A stretch of 64,000 bases of DNA from Candidatus Kuenenia stuttgartensis (GCA_945904015.1 CAMDPK010000006.1:1-64000), one strand, 5' to 3'; positions 24,014 through 32,861 are shown, counted from the stretch's first letter. The notes: a model not told the origin generated them from the sequence alone. A program made the numbers and translations.

Positions 24014-24907
24014 TCACTGCATGTACGCAGTGAAAATTTCTTCGAGGTTCGGTTTACGGACGGCAACTTCCGCGACGGATTCGTTCAGCCGCAGAGTCTC
24101 GATGTCGGGCGGAGCAATTCCGCGAGTCAGAATTTGCCACTGTCTTGCCCGGCGCGATTGACGCAAAACTTCGCCGACTATTTCCGGCGGCTGAGCGAAA
24201 CCCTCGGCGAGCGTCACGGTCAATTCGCTGATCTCGTCTTTCAGTCGTTCGAGCCGTTCGCACAGCAACAGCTTTCCGTGACGGAGGATCGCGACCATGT
24301 CAGCGACCCGCTCGACTTCGTGGATTTGGTGGCTCGACAGAAACACAGTCTTGCCGGTCGCGGTGCGGTCCACCATCCGTTCCAGAAACTCGCGCCGCAC
24401 CATCGGGTCGAGTCCTGAAGTCGGCTCGTCGAGAATGAGCAACTCCGGGTCATGTCCCAGTGACAGCGCGAGTGCGACTTTCGCCTTCATGCCCTTCGAC
24501 AACTCTTTGATCTTCCGCGTCGCCGGCAATTGGAATTGAGCGGCCAACTGCCGATACCTCGGCAAAAAACCGTCGCCGTAGAACCCGGACGTGTACCAGC
24601 CGATCTCGTCGACGGTCATCCATTCGTAGAGCGTCGGCTTCTCAAACACGCAGCCCGCTCGCTCGCGAATCTTCAGCCCGTCCCGCCGGCAGTCCAAACC
24701 GAGCACTTCGAGCTTCCCTTCATCGGGATGTCCCAAGCCGAGCAGTGCTCGAATGGCCGTCGTCTTGCCCGCTCCGTTCTCGCCGAGCAACGCGAACACC
24801 ACGCCGCGCGGCACCTCGAACGAGACGCCGTCGAGTGCCACCTCGCGGCCAAACCGTTTCGTCACGTTCTCCAGCCGAATCACCGGAACATCCTCAGTTG
24901 CAGGCAT
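24014..24907 (-). CDS. ABC transporter ATP-binding protein (ABC-2 exporter)
   Basis: 297 residues from ATG 24907 (AAGGAT upstream). Walker A is GENGAGKTT (42-50), the Q-loop region is CVFEKPTLYEWMTV, the signature is ELSKGMKAKVALAL (Lys for the usual Gly at its third position), Walker B with the D-loop is LLILDEPTSGLD, and the switch His is in LSSHQIHEV. The C-terminal 80 residues (ELTVTLAEGFAQPP, LEEIFTAYMQ) are typical of drug and lantibiotic exporter ATPases. It follows the GntR gene and precedes the permease; the pattern is that of ytr-type operons. Confidence 0.92.
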   Translation of the reverse strand: MPATEDVPVIRLENVTKRFGREVALDGVSFEVPRGVVFALLGENGAGKTTAIRALLGLGHPDEGKLEVLGLDCRRDGLKIRERAGCVFEKPTLYEWMTVDEIGWYTSGFYGDGFLPRYRQLAAQFQLPATRKIKELSKGMKAKVALALSLGHDPELLILDEPTSGLDPMVRREFLERMVDRTATGKTVFLSSHQIHEVERVADMVAILRHGKLLLCERLERLKDEISELTVTLAEGFAQPPEIVGEVLRQSRRARQWQILTRGIAPPDIETLRLNESVAEVAVRKPNLEEIFTAYMQ

Positions 24908-24928
24908 GATTGATCCTTTTCGGGATTG

Positions 24929-24985
24929 GTCAGTCGTCCGTTGTCAGTCGGTCAAAACAACGGACGACGAACAACGGACAAAACT
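24929..24985. repeat. Inverted repeat (family L)
   Basis: GTCGTCCGTTGTCAG on the left and ACAACGGACGACGAACAACGGACA on the right. A short hairpin-forming element of CGTCCGTTGT iterations between the GntR and ATPase genes. Confidence 0.7.
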
Positions 24986-25392
24986 CATTTGCCTCTCAAT
25001 TTCGCCGCCAGTTTCTTGTCGATCGCCGGCATCTCCGCAGCGATCAACTTTTGAATCTCGTCCGCATCGAGGCCGCTCTGCCGAGCTTCCCACAACGTCT
25101 CGCGAAGACGTTCTTGCACCAGTTTGATCCGCTCGGCCCGGCACAATTTGACCGCCCCCGAAGCGACAGCCAGTCCCATGCCGCGAACGTTTTCCAGCAC
25201 CGCTTCGACTTGAAGCTGCTGATACGCCTTCGAAACCGTGTTGAGATTCACCGCCAATTCGCGAGCCAACTCACGCACTGACGGAGCCATCTCGCCGGGC
25301 GGCAAGGCTCCGGTCGCCACCGCGAATTTGATCTGCCGCACGATCTGATCGTAGATCGCCAGCCCGTTGTCCGGATCGACGTGCAGGAACAT
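24985..25392 (-). CDS. GntR-family transcriptional regulator (YtrA type)
   Basis: 135 residues from ATG 25392. The N-terminal winged helix (about 9-75) has YDQIVRQIKFAVATGALPPG, PSVRELARELAVNLNTVSKAY and VENVRGMGLAV-like LENVRGMGLAV. The C-terminal part is only about 60 residues with no ligand domain, which is the YtrA subgroup. Such regulators repress the ABC transporter operon they lead, and here the next two genes on the same strand are an ABC ATPase and a permease. An inverted repeat just upstream of the start is the likely operator. Confidence 0.9.
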   Translation of the reverse strand: MFLHVDPDNGLAIYDQIVRQIKFAVATGALPPGEMAPSVRELARELAVNLNTVSKAYQQLQVEAVLENVRGMGLAVASGAVKLCRAERIKLVQERLRETLWEARQSGLDADEIQKLIAAEMPAIDKKLAAKLRGK

Positions 25393-25404
25393 GATTGTCT
25401 CCGT

Positions 25405-25422
25405 GTCATAGACGACTATGAC
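25405..25422. promoter_or_regulatory. Probable operator of the GntR/YtrA regulator
   Basis: GTCATAG-ACGA-CTATGAC: perfect 7-nt arms, 13 bp upstream of the regulator's start codon. It is followed at once by AGTATGAC, which repeats the half site. Size, symmetry and position fit an autoregulatory operator of a YtrA-type repressor (inference). Confidence 0.7.
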
Positions 25423-25469
25423 AGTATGACAATCCGTCCGAACAATTCAAGCGGATTGTGGAAAAAATT

Positions 25470-25527
25470 AGCACGACGCGCCAGCGAGTGGTTTCTCGGA
25501 CAAGACCACTCGCTGGCGCGTCGTGCT
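25470..25527. repeat. Palindromic element (family E, copy 1)
   Basis: 58 bp with perfect 23-nt arms (AGCACGACGCGCCAGCGAGT... / ...ACTCGCTGGCGCGTCGTGCT) and a 12-nt loop. It separates the end of one exporter operon from the promoter region of the GntR operon. Confidence 0.95.
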
Positions 25528-25547
25528 GGTGTGGCGGGAGGTGACGC

Positions 25548-27191
25548 TCACGCCGGCGTATCTACGCTCGGATCGAAGCGGTGGAAGGCGTAAGTCAGCA
25601 GCGGGACTAAGCCGGCGCATTCGGCGATCAGCACAATCGCGGCCGGGATCACAGCCAGCAGCGGTGATTGCAGCATCGCTCCGGGAATGACCGCGACGCC
25701 GACAATCGCCAGGCCGCCGCCGAGCAGCAACATCTTCAAAAACACGAACAACATTTGCCGGCCGGCATTCTGAAAGTCACCGGGCGCGCCTTTCATCATG
25801 CGTGTCGGATACCAGTAAAAAATCAGCTTGTCGATTCCAAACAACAAAAAATTGAGCGGCAGCGACAGCACCGCCGCGCAGATCAACCAGCCGGCGATCG
25901 ACGGCAGCAGGCCGCACAACGCCAGAAAAAACGTGCCTTGCACCGCCGACAGCAGCCCGACGAAGCCGAGTAGCTCGCCTAACACGATTGCGGCCGGACG
26001 CAGCGGGAGCGATTTGAGATAGCCGACTCGTTCAATGTCGTTTTGCAGCGACATGCAGATCAGAAAGCTGACGTAGACCATCACTCCGATTCCCGCCGCT
26101 GCGGCGGCGAACGGTTGTTCGGGAGTCTTGCGATGAATCGTGAACGCCATCCCACTCGCCAGCAGCACGGCACCACCGAGCAACCAAAACAGCTTGAGCG
26201 ACGTGCGGAAGTTGGTCGTCAATCGCTGCCAAACGATCGGGCCAATGCCGTTCCAAAATGGCAGAGTCGGTAGCCGACGTCGAGCGACTTGCGAAGTCGG
26301 CGCGCTGAACATGTGCCACGCCCCTTTCGTCTGAGCCGCCTTGATCCGAGCCGACAACTTTTCGCTGATCGCGAGGGCGGCTTCCAACGACAGGCCATCC
26401 AGTCGATACGCGACCGCCAGCAGAATCGCGTCGAGCAGCAGCACCAAGCCTGTTGAGATGCCGAAGCTGACTGGATCGCTCGCGAAGATCATCCGCGCGA
26501 ACACGTCAAACGGCGCGAGCAACCAGCGTCCGGCCGGTGAACTACGGAATGAACTCGCCAGGGCGACGAAGTTGCCGCTCGGAGCATTCAGCACCATCTG
26601 CGTGACCGCGACCAAGACCCACACGCTGACGCTGTATCCAAGCACTCGGCGCAGCAACACGTTCGATTTGGCTTCGAGCACTTGCCGCACGAAGGCGACA
26701 TTCATCGTCAGCAATTGGATGAACGACAGCGTCAGCACACCGCCAACGAATCCGCCGATCCACAACAGCACGCCGCGCGCCAGGAACAGCGACAAGAACA
26801 GACTGAGAAGTACTAAGCCGAAGAGACTTTGCAACAGCTTGTACGTCAGCAAGTGCCGGCGTTGAAACGGGGCCGGAAACAGGAACGCGACTTCGCTCGC
26901 CGTGAAGAAGACGGTGGCCTCACCGGTCGAGAACAGCATTGCCCAAGTCGTGAACGCGAACATCGCGAAGGCTGCGATGCTGCGAAACTGCTCGATCATC
27001 CCGGCAGCCACTTCCGGTGCGGCCGACTGCATCCGGCCGGCAAAAACCATCGACCCAAGGCCCAAGACGACCATCAGCAAGATAAACCCGACCTGCACGA
27101 ATCCGCGCAGCGTCTTCAAGCTCCGCCAAAACTGGCGAAACCCGCCACGCCATTTCAAGCGAATCAGCTTCCACAGGGCGGAGTGAAACAT
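25548..27191 (-). CDS. Putative ABC exporter permease, multi-spanning
   Basis: Start ATG 27191 (AGGA 5 bp upstream), 547 residues; the upstream extension falls in repeat M and the preceding gene. About ten to twelve hydrophobic segments are visible: FVQVGFILLMVVLGLGSMV, LFGLVLLSLFLSLFLARGVL, LFWLLGGAVLLASGMAFTI and others. A short cytosolic loop with FPAPFQRRHLLTYKL near 110-125 is a pattern of the PF16949-type 'putative ABC exporter' family. It pairs with the ATPase gene immediately upstream (61 bp gap). Substrate unknown. Confidence 0.82.
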   Translation of the reverse strand: MFHSALWKLIRLKWRGGFRQFWRSLKTLRGFVQVGFILLMVVLGLGSMVFAGRMQSAAPEVAAGMIEQFRSIAAFAMFAFTTWAMLFSTGEATVFFTASEVAFLFPAPFQRRHLLTYKLLQSLFGLVLLSLFLSLFLARGVLLWIGGFVGGVLTLSFIQLLTMNVAFVRQVLEAKSNVLLRRVLGYSVSVWVLVAVTQMVLNAPSGNFVALASSFRSSPAGRWLLAPFDVFARMIFASDPVSFGISTGLVLLLDAILLAVAYRLDGLSLEAALAISEKLSARIKAAQTKGAWHMFSAPTSQVARRRLPTLPFWNGIGPIVWQRLTTNFRTSLKLFWLLGGAVLLASGMAFTIHRKTPEQPFAAAAAGIGVMVYVSFLICMSLQNDIERVGYLKSLPLRPAAIVLGELLGFVGLLSAVQGTFFLALCGLLPSIAGWLICAAVLSLPLNFLLFGIDKLIFYWYPTRMMKGAPGDFQNAGRQMLFVFLKMLLLGGGLAIVGVAVIPGAMLQSPLLAVIPAAIVLIAECAGLVPLLTYAFHRFDPSVDTPA

Positions 27192-27210
27192 GGGTGTCCT
27201 AGAAGGAGGA

Positions 27211-27250
27211 TGGGCACTCTTGCCCGTCATTCGTCGGGCAGGAGTGCCCA
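27211..27250. repeat. Palindromic element (family M)
   Basis: TGGGCACTCTTGCCCG / CGGGCAGGAGTGCCCA with an 8-nt loop, between the ATPase stop and the permease start. Confidence 0.85.
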
Positions 27251-27252
27251 AC

Positions 27253-27981
27253 TTACGTCGGACGTTCCGTGAGTTGAAAAAAGAAATCTTCCAGCGAGGC
27301 ATCCGCACCGAGTTCCGCCAATTTGTTTTTGGCTTCAGAAATCGTCCCTTGAAACAAGCACTGACCGCGGTGCATCAGCAGCAAATGGCTGCACAAGTCT
27401 TCGATCAGATCGAGCAGGTGCGAACTGACCATCACCGCCGCTCCGGCCGCCGCTCGTTCGCGGATCGACTCTTTCAACGTCCGAATGCCGCGCGGGTCGA
27501 GGCCGGTCAGCGGCTCGTCGAACAGGATCGCTTCCGGCTGATGCAGGTACGCGCAGCAGATCGCCACCTTCTGCCGCATCCCGCGTGAGAGTTCTTGAGC
27601 GATCGTGTCCCGTTTTTCGGTCAGCTCAAACTGCGTGAGCAATCGCTCGGCCTCGGCTTCAAAGGCCGACACACGATAGACCGACGCGGTGAATTCCAGG
27701 TGTCCCCAAACCGTCAGCACGTCGAAGAGTTGCGGCTCGTCCGGGATGAACGCCAGCCGACTCTTCGCCGCGATCGGGTCTTGGACGATGTCATGCCCCG
27801 CGACGGTCAATCGCCCGCGAGTCGGCGGAATGATCCCAGCGAGCGCTCGCAACGTCGTCGTCTTGCCGGCACCGTTCGGCCCAACCAGTCCGACGATGGA
27901 GCCGGCGGGAACCTCAAAGCTGAGTCCCCGAACCGCCACCGTCTCGCGATACGTTTTCTCGTAGCCTTCGACTCGGATCAT
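27253..27981 (-). CDS. ABC transporter ATP-binding protein
   Basis: 242 residues from ATG 27981; the longer upstream frame is repeat F. Walker A GPNGAGKTT (34-42), signature LSRGMRQKVAICCAYL (Arg for Gly), Walker B AILFDEPLTGLD, switch His in VSSHLLDL. The C-terminus (LEDFFFQLTERP) is typical of ABC-2 exporter ATPases. It forms a two-gene exporter with the next gene on the same strand. Confidence 0.93.
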   Translation of the reverse strand: MIRVEGYEKTYRETVAVRGLSFEVPAGSIVGLVGPNGAGKTTTLRALAGIIPPTRGRLTVAGHDIVQDPIAAKSRLAFIPDEPQLFDVLTVWGHLEFTASVYRVSAFEAEAERLLTQFELTEKRDTIAQELSRGMRQKVAICCAYLHQPEAILFDEPLTGLDPRGIRTLKESIRERAAAGAAVMVSSHLLDLIEDLCSHLLLMHRGQCLFQGTISEAKNKLAELGADASLEDFFFQLTERPT

Positions 27982-28004
27982 CAGCGACTCCCGTGACTCA
28001 GTTT

Positions 28005-28131
28005 GTAGCCCTGTCGCTCCGCGACAGGAAAGCCGAACACTTCCAACGGCGTCGATCGCGCGATCAATCCACAAGCACCAATTCACGACATTCTCACGCC
28101 CGGCTGTCCTGTCGCGGAGTGACAGGGCTAC
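28005..28131. repeat. Long inverted repeat (family F)
   Basis: Arms GTAGCCCTGTCGCTCCGCGA (then CAGGAAAGCC) and the near complement GGCTGTCCTGTC, GCGGAGTGACAGGGCTAC around a loop of about 65 nt. It occupies the divergent intergenic region between an ABC ATPase gene and moxR. Confidence 0.9.
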
Positions 28132-28274
28132 GTGAGGCGGACATTCAAACCAACCTGATGGTTTCAAGCAAAGCACTGCCGAGGAGTTCGTTGACTCCGC
28201 GTTAAGGGCGGCTAGCCTACGCATCGACGTTCGCCGATCACCAGGCTTCTCCAAATCCACGACGAGGAACAACG

Positions 28275-29297
28275 ATGTCGAAGACCACTGGCAACGAACG
28301 CATGGACGACGCCGACCTGCGTGCGGCCGAGGAATTGACGGCCGCGTACCACAAAATGACTCGCGAATTGGAGCGGGTCATTATCGGCCAAAGCGACGTG
28401 CTCAAGCAGATTCTGATCGCGTTGTTTTCTCGCGGACACTGCTTGCTGGAAGGGGTGCCGGGGCTGGCGAAGACGCTGATGGTTTCGACCGTCGCCGATC
28501 TGCTGTCGCTGAAGTTCAGCCGCATCCAGTTCACGCCCGACTTGATGCCCTCGGACATCACCGGCACCGAAATCCTGGAGACCGAAGAAGGGACCGGGCA
28601 TCGTCGGATGAAATTCGTGAAGGGGCCGATCTTCGGCAACATTCTGCTCGGCGACGAAATCAACCGCACGCCGCCCAAGACGCAGGCCGCGCTGCTGCAA
28701 GCGATGCAGGAATACAAGGTCACGATCGCCGGTCAAGACTTTCCGCTCGAACGGCCGTTCCTGGTGCTCGGTACGCAGAACCCGATCGAACAGGAAGGGA
28801 CGTACCCGTTGCCCGAAGCGCAGCTCGATCGTTTCATGTTCCGCATCTTTGTCGATTACCCCAAGTACGAAGACGAATTGAAAGTCGCCGAGACGACGAC
28901 GTCGGGAGAACTTCCCAAGCTGCAACCGATTCTTGATCGCAACGAAATCGTGCGGCTGCAACAAGTCGTCTTGAAAGTGCTGGTCGGCAAATCCGTCTCG
29001 GCCTACGCCGTGCAGTTGGTCCGAGCGACTCGGCCGAAAACCGACGAGGCTCCCGACTTCGTCAAGAAGTATCTCACCTGGGGAGCCGGTACTCGCGCGT
29101 GCATGGCGCTCCTGCTGGCCGCGAAGTCTCACGCACTGCTCGACGGCCGAGTCCATGTCTCCGGTGACGACATCCGCGCGATCGCGAAGCCCGTGCTCCG
29201 CCATCGGCTCGTCACCAGCTTCGCCGCCGAAAGTGACGGCATCACGACCGATCACATCGTCGAGAAACTATTCGAGGTCATCCGCGAGCCGGAGTAA
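28275..29297 (+). CDS. MoxR-type AAA+ ATPase
   Basis: 340 residues from ATG 28275. Walker A GVPGLAKT (60-67), Walker B ILLGDEINR (123-131), then RTPPKTQAALLQAMQE, sensor TQNPIEQEGTYPLPEAQLDR and a C-terminal lid. MoxR proteins act as chaperone-like ATPases with DUF58/VWA partners, and a DUF58 gene follows 6 bp downstream. Length and motifs are complete. Confidence 0.95.
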   Translation: MSKTTGNERMDDADLRAAEELTAAYHKMTRELERVIIGQSDVLKQILIALFSRGHCLLEGVPGLAKTLMVSTVADLLSLKFSRIQFTPDLMPSDITGTEILETEEGTGHRRMKFVKGPIFGNILLGDEINRTPPKTQAALLQAMQEYKVTIAGQDFPLERPFLVLGTQNPIEQEGTYPLPEAQLDRFMFRIFVDYPKYEDELKVAETTTSGELPKLQPILDRNEIVRLQQVVLKVLVGKSVSAYAVQLVRATRPKTDEAPDFVKKYLTWGAGTRACMALLLAAKSHALLDGRVHVSGDDIRAIAKPVLRHRLVTSFAAESDGITTDHIVEKLFEVIREPE

Positions 29298-29303
29298 GTT
29301 TTC

Positions 29304-30203
29304 ATGTCCTACCTCGATCCCGCTGGCCTCGCTCGCATTGGCAATCTCGAACTGATTGCCAAGCAAGTCGTCGAGGGGTTTCTGACCGGCAAGCATCGCA
29401 GTCCGTATCACGGGTTCTCGGTCGAGTATCTCGATCACCGGTCGTACACGCCGGGGGATGAGATGCGGATGCTCGACTGGAAGGTGCTCGCGCGCACGGA
29501 CAAGTACTACGTCAAGCTGTACGAGGACGAGACGAACCTCCGAGCCACGATCCTGCTGGATTGCTCGAAGTCGATGGACTTCGGCAAGGGAGGGGAAGCC
29601 GGCGATCAAGGACTGAGCAAGCTGCAATGGGGCAGCTATCTGGCGGCGGCGCTCGCGTACTTGCTGATCCGCCAAAACGACGCGGTCGGACTGATGCTGT
29701 TCGACACGAAAGTCCGCACCTACATCCCGCCCAAGGCCCATCCGACGCAGTACCGCCGCATCCTCGACGCGCTTGATGGCGTCGAACCGGGAGGCGAGAC
29801 CGACTGCGGCACCGTCCTGCACGAAGCGGCCGAGCGGATGAAACGGCGCGGCTTGGTCATCGTCATCAGCGACTTGATCGACAACGAGGACAACGTCGCC
29901 AGCGGCCTGCAACACTTCCGGCACAACAACCACGAAGTGATCGCCTTCCACACGCTCGACGATGCGGAACTCAACTTCCCGTTCGAGCGGATCACGCGCT
30001 TCCAAGACATGGAAGGTGCCGGCCGAGTCGTCGTGAATCCAAACAGCCTGCGGAAGAAATACCTCGAACGAATCAAAGCCTTCACGCAGCGACTGGAAGA
30101 CGACTGCCACGAGCGAAAGATTAGCTACAACCTCGCCAACACCAAAGAGGGCTACTCGAAGTACCTCGCCGCGTACCTCGACAAGCGGCACCGGCTGGGG
30201 TGA
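29304..30203 (+). CDS. DUF58 domain-containing protein (VWA-like)
   Basis: 299 residues from ATG 29304. The DUF58 signature is near the N-terminus (KHRSPYHGFSVEYLDHRSYT, PGDEMRMLDWKVLARTDKYY). A von Willebrand factor A-like part follows with LLDCSKSMDF (a DxSxS-type metal site), DAVGLMLFD and GLVIVISDLIDN. No membrane segment. It forms the usual operon pair with moxR; the complex is thought to assemble or activate partner proteins. Confidence 0.93.
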   Translation: MSYLDPAGLARIGNLELIAKQVVEGFLTGKHRSPYHGFSVEYLDHRSYTPGDEMRMLDWKVLARTDKYYVKLYEDETNLRATILLDCSKSMDFGKGGEAGDQGLSKLQWGSYLAAALAYLLIRQNDAVGLMLFDTKVRTYIPPKAHPTQYRRILDALDGVEPGGETDCGTVLHEAAERMKRRGLVIVISDLIDNEDNVASGLQHFRHNNHEVIAFHTLDDAELNFPFERITRFQDMEGAGRVVVNPNSLRKKYLERIKAFTQRLEDDCHERKISYNLANTKEGYSKYLAAYLDKRHRLG

Positions 30204-30242
30204 AAGATTGCATGAAGCTGGCCAATCCAGTCAGGTCCATTG

Positions 30243-31142
30243 ATGTCCGCCGTCGAAACGCAGCCACCTGAATCGAGACCGTGGATCACGGGGATCGCCG
30301 CTGTGATCTGCGTCGTCATTTTTCTTGGTCTCGCAGCGGAAGGCAGGTACGAATCTTGGGAAACCTTGGCTCGTTGGGGCCACTACTCCTCAAATGCGAT
30401 TTGGAGCGGAGCCTATTGGGCTTTGCTGACGACGACCTTCGTCCACATTGACCTGTTGCATGTCGTGTTCAATGTGTATTGGCTGTGGGTCTTGGGCAGC
30501 CGTTGCGAGCGCGTCGTCGGTTCTGTTCGATTCCTGATTTTTTTCGTCGTGTCCGCGATGGTGAGTTCCGCATTTCAGTTAGCGCTGTCCGATACGACTG
30601 GCATCGGAATGTCCGGCGTCGTGTACGCGATCTTCGGACTGATGTGGTCCTGCCGTTCAACATTCCCACAGTTCCAAGACGTGCTCACACGGAGGACCAT
30701 TCAATTGTTCGTGTGGTGGTTCTTTGGCTGCGTCGTCGTCACATATCTCAAAATTTGGGAGGTTGGCAACGCGGCGCACCTTTCGGGTGCATTGTTCGGT
30801 GGTGCAGTCGCAGGATATTTCGTCTTGCGACACCGCCCGCGATTGATGTTGTGCGGGCTCACGACGCTGGTTGTCTTGGCCGCAGTGCCGCTGGTCTGGT
30901 GTCCGTGGTCGCCGACGTGGCTGGCCGAGAAAGCGTTTCAAGCCCATTCGGCCGAGCGGTTGGAAGAGGCCGAACGCTTGTATTCGACACTCATTCGACG
31001 CAATCCACAAAACGCTTGGGCTTACATCAATCGCAGCGCGGTCTATCAAGCTCTCGGCAAGCCAGCGCAAGCGAGCGCGGACTACGAGCACGCGATCAAA
31101 CTGAATCCGGCCTACCTGCAACCCAATGCCAAGAACCCGTAG
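30243..31142 (+). CDS. Rhomboid-family intramembrane protease with C-terminal TPR region
   Basis: 299 residues from ATG 30243 (a TTG precedes it). About six membrane segments (15-220). Catalytic Ser124 is in GIGMSGVVYAIFG and His179 in GNAAHLSGALFGG, with the HxxxN motif HVVFN (73-77), so the dyad is complete. Residues about 230-290 contain tetratricopeptide-like helices (ERLEEAERLYSTLIRRNPQN, INRSAVYQALGKPAQASADY) on the C-terminal side. The fusion may present substrates to the protease (inference). Confidence 0.92.
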   Translation: MSAVETQPPESRPWITGIAAVICVVIFLGLAAEGRYESWETLARWGHYSSNAIWSGAYWALLTTTFVHIDLLHVVFNVYWLWVLGSRCERVVGSVRFLIFFVVSAMVSSAFQLALSDTTGIGMSGVVYAIFGLMWSCRSTFPQFQDVLTRRTIQLFVWWFFGCVVVTYLKIWEVGNAAHLSGALFGGAVAGYFVLRHRPRLMLCGLTTLVVLAAVPLVWCPWSPTWLAEKAFQAHSAERLEEAERLYSTLIRRNPQNAWAYINRSAVYQALGKPAQASADYEHAIKLNPAYLQPNAKNP

Positions 31143-31171
31143 CCTGATTTGTGACGGCTCAGCGTACCTCG

Positions 31172-31864
31172 TCACGACTGCCAGCGGACGTACTTCAACA
31201 GGTCCAGACTGGAGAGTTCTTCTTCCAGTTCTTCCGGCGTCGCGTTTCTCATCGTGCGAGCCACTTCGTCGATCAGCAGCTCGCCGAACTTTCGCCGGGC
31301 GCGGCTGAGCTGTTTGCGGAATGCCTGAGCGGAGAGGTCTTGCCCCGTAGCGCTGGAAACTCGCACAGCCAGCATCGTTGAATCTTCGTCGCCATGTTTG
31401 ACCGAAGTTCGCAGGACGGTGTGGAACAGGTTGCCGCCGTTGCGTAGCTCGTGATTACGCAGAGCCAACCAAGCGTCTTTCATCACGCACTCGCGCCAGG
31501 AACGGTCCCACGCGCGATCTGCAATCTGAGCGGCCGGTATCGACGACAGGTCGGCGACGGTCACTGGTCGGCGGCTTTTTTTGCGGAAGTACGCCAAGGC
31601 GGCGTTGCGCACGACGGTCATCAAGTAGTACCGAAATTTGCCGCGTCGCCCCATGCCGTCGGGAAAGCCTCGTTCAACCACTTGCAGCAGCAGGTCTTGC
31701 TCAACTTCGTCAGCGTCGTGCTCGTTGGAAATCAAAGCTTGCAGGTAGGCTCGAATCGCCGTGCCGTAGCGTTTCACGAACTTCGACGGATCCGCCAGGA
31801 TCGACGTGTTGGTCGTGATCGCGTGAAAATTTCGCTGCAAACCGGGGCTAACGATCGACGTCAT
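31172..31864 (-). CDS. ECF-like sigma-70 family protein
   Basis: 230 residues from ATG 31864. Residues 25-105 resemble sigma region 2 (FVKRYGTAIRAYLQALISN, VEQDLLLQVVERGF, RGKFRYYLMTVVRNAALAYF). Instead of a normal region 4, the C-terminal half has a longer helical stretch ending in an HTH-like segment (LSAQAFRKQLSRARRKFGEL) and an acidic tail. This matches planctomycete-type sigma factors with atypical C-termini. Convergent with the rhomboid gene; no anti-sigma factor adjacent. Confidence 0.78.
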   Translation of the reverse strand: MTSIVSPGLQRNFHAITTNTSILADPSKFVKRYGTAIRAYLQALISNEHDADEVEQDLLLQVVERGFPDGMGRRGKFRYYLMTVVRNAALAYFRKKSRRPVTVADLSSIPAAQIADRAWDRSWRECVMKDAWLALRNHELRNGGNLFHTVLRTSVKHGDEDSTMLAVRVSSATGQDLSAQAFRKQLSRARRKFGELLIDEVARTMRNATPEELEEELSSLDLLKYVRWQS

Positions 31865-31956
31865 GATCCACTTTCATCTGGCCAAGCGAGAGTGCACCGA
31901 CACAAACAGTCCGCAGCGGCCGTTTTGTGACACATGACGGTAATTTTTGGCCGGAC

Positions 31957-32817
31957 TTACGCGGCTTCAGAGGCCGTCGATTCGCAAGTCGCGGAGTACG
32001 ACAATTCGATCTCGGCCGGCTCGTCGCTCGATTCTCGTTTCAAATCGACTCGCATGCCGTAGGCATACACGACCGACAGCTTCCAGCGAGCCGGATCGTC
32101 GCCAACGGTTTCGCATTCGACTTGCGGCACGGCGGCGAATGGCGGGCTGAACGGGACGTGGACCGAGGCCGCTCGTTGGCCAGGTGCGAAGGAGACGTGA
32201 ATCGACCCCTCGATCTGCTCCGCTCCATCGGACAGCAATTGCCGAGTCATCCACTGAGTCGTCGATTCGTCGGGACGCTCGTCGGTGACCGGGTCGAAAA
32301 CGGACAAGTCAGACGGTGCCGCTGACGTAGCCCGGACGCCTACGTCCGGGTCCGCCGAAGGCGTCCGATCTACGGCCGCAGACAAGTGACCGACCTCGCC
32401 AGCACGACGCGCGAGCGAGTGAACTTCCGCTGCAACCCCTCGCTCGCGCGTCGGGCTGGTTGAAACACTCAATGCCAAGGCGGCGGCCGACAACGCCGCG
32501 ATCCCAAACAGCCAGCCGCGTGCGAGCGGCGAATCAGTCGGCAGCAGAGCGACACCGCTCAGCCAGGTCGGCAGCCAAGACACAACCGCTGCGATTTGTT
32601 CGGTGCGAAGCGATCTGCCGACGGCTTGTTGCTGAAACGAGGCCCAGCCGAAGCCGCTCAACAACGTCGTCAGTGAGCTGATCAGAACGCAGGGCCATGC
32701 GGATGCGATGCCGTCAATTCCTCCCGCCACTCGACGCGACAGCAGCAAGACCGTGACGACGATCAGGCTGCTCCAAATCAAGACGGCGGCTTGGCGATTC
32801 CGTTCGACAGTCGTCAT
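31957..32817 (-). CDS. Membrane protein of unknown function with repeat-derived linker
   Basis: ATG 32817 gives 286 residues. Four hydrophobic segments at the N-terminus (AAVLIWSSLIVVTVLLLS, AWPCVLISSLTTLLSGFG, EQIAAVVSWLPTWLSGVALL, LFGIAALSAAALALSV) are followed by a linker of about 60 residues encoded by two in-frame repeats (32327-32458). A soluble beta-rich domain (about 195-286: STTQWMTRQLLSDGAEQIEG, VHVPFSPPFAAVPQVECETV) ends the protein. It lies between the sigma gene and metK on the same strand. Function not recognised. Confidence 0.72.
   Translation of the reverse strand: MTTVERNRQAAVLIWSSLIVVTVLLLSRRVAGGIDGIASAWPCVLISSLTTLLSGFGWASFQQQAVGRSLRTEQIAAVVSWLPTWLSGVALLPTDSPLARGWLFGIAALSAAALALSVSTSPTRERGVAAEVHSLARRAGEVGHLSAAVDRTPSADPDVGVRATSAAPSDLSVFDPVTDERPDESTTQWMTRQLLSDGAEQIEGSIHVSFAPGQRAASVHVPFSPPFAAVPQVECETVGDDPARWKLSVVYAYGMRVDLKRESSDEPAEIELSYSATCESTASEAA
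32327..32373. repeat. In-frame palindromic repeat (family Q)
   Basis: GTAGCCCGGACGCC on the left and GGCGTCCGATCTAC on the right. Read on the minus strand in frame as VDRTPSADPDVGVRAT within the linker of the membrane protein. Confidence 0.75.
32401..32458. repeat. In-frame palindromic repeat (family E, copy 2, diverged)
   Basis: AGCACGACGCGCGAGCGAGT / ACCCCTCGCTCGCGCGTCGG: the arms and 58-bp length match family E copy 1 with substitutions. Read in frame on the minus strand as SPTRERGVAAEVHSLARRA. Confidence 0.85.
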
Positions 32818-32840
32818 GTCAGCGATCCTTCGCTGTGTTC

Positions 32841-32861
32841 TGAGATTTGAAATTTCAAATC

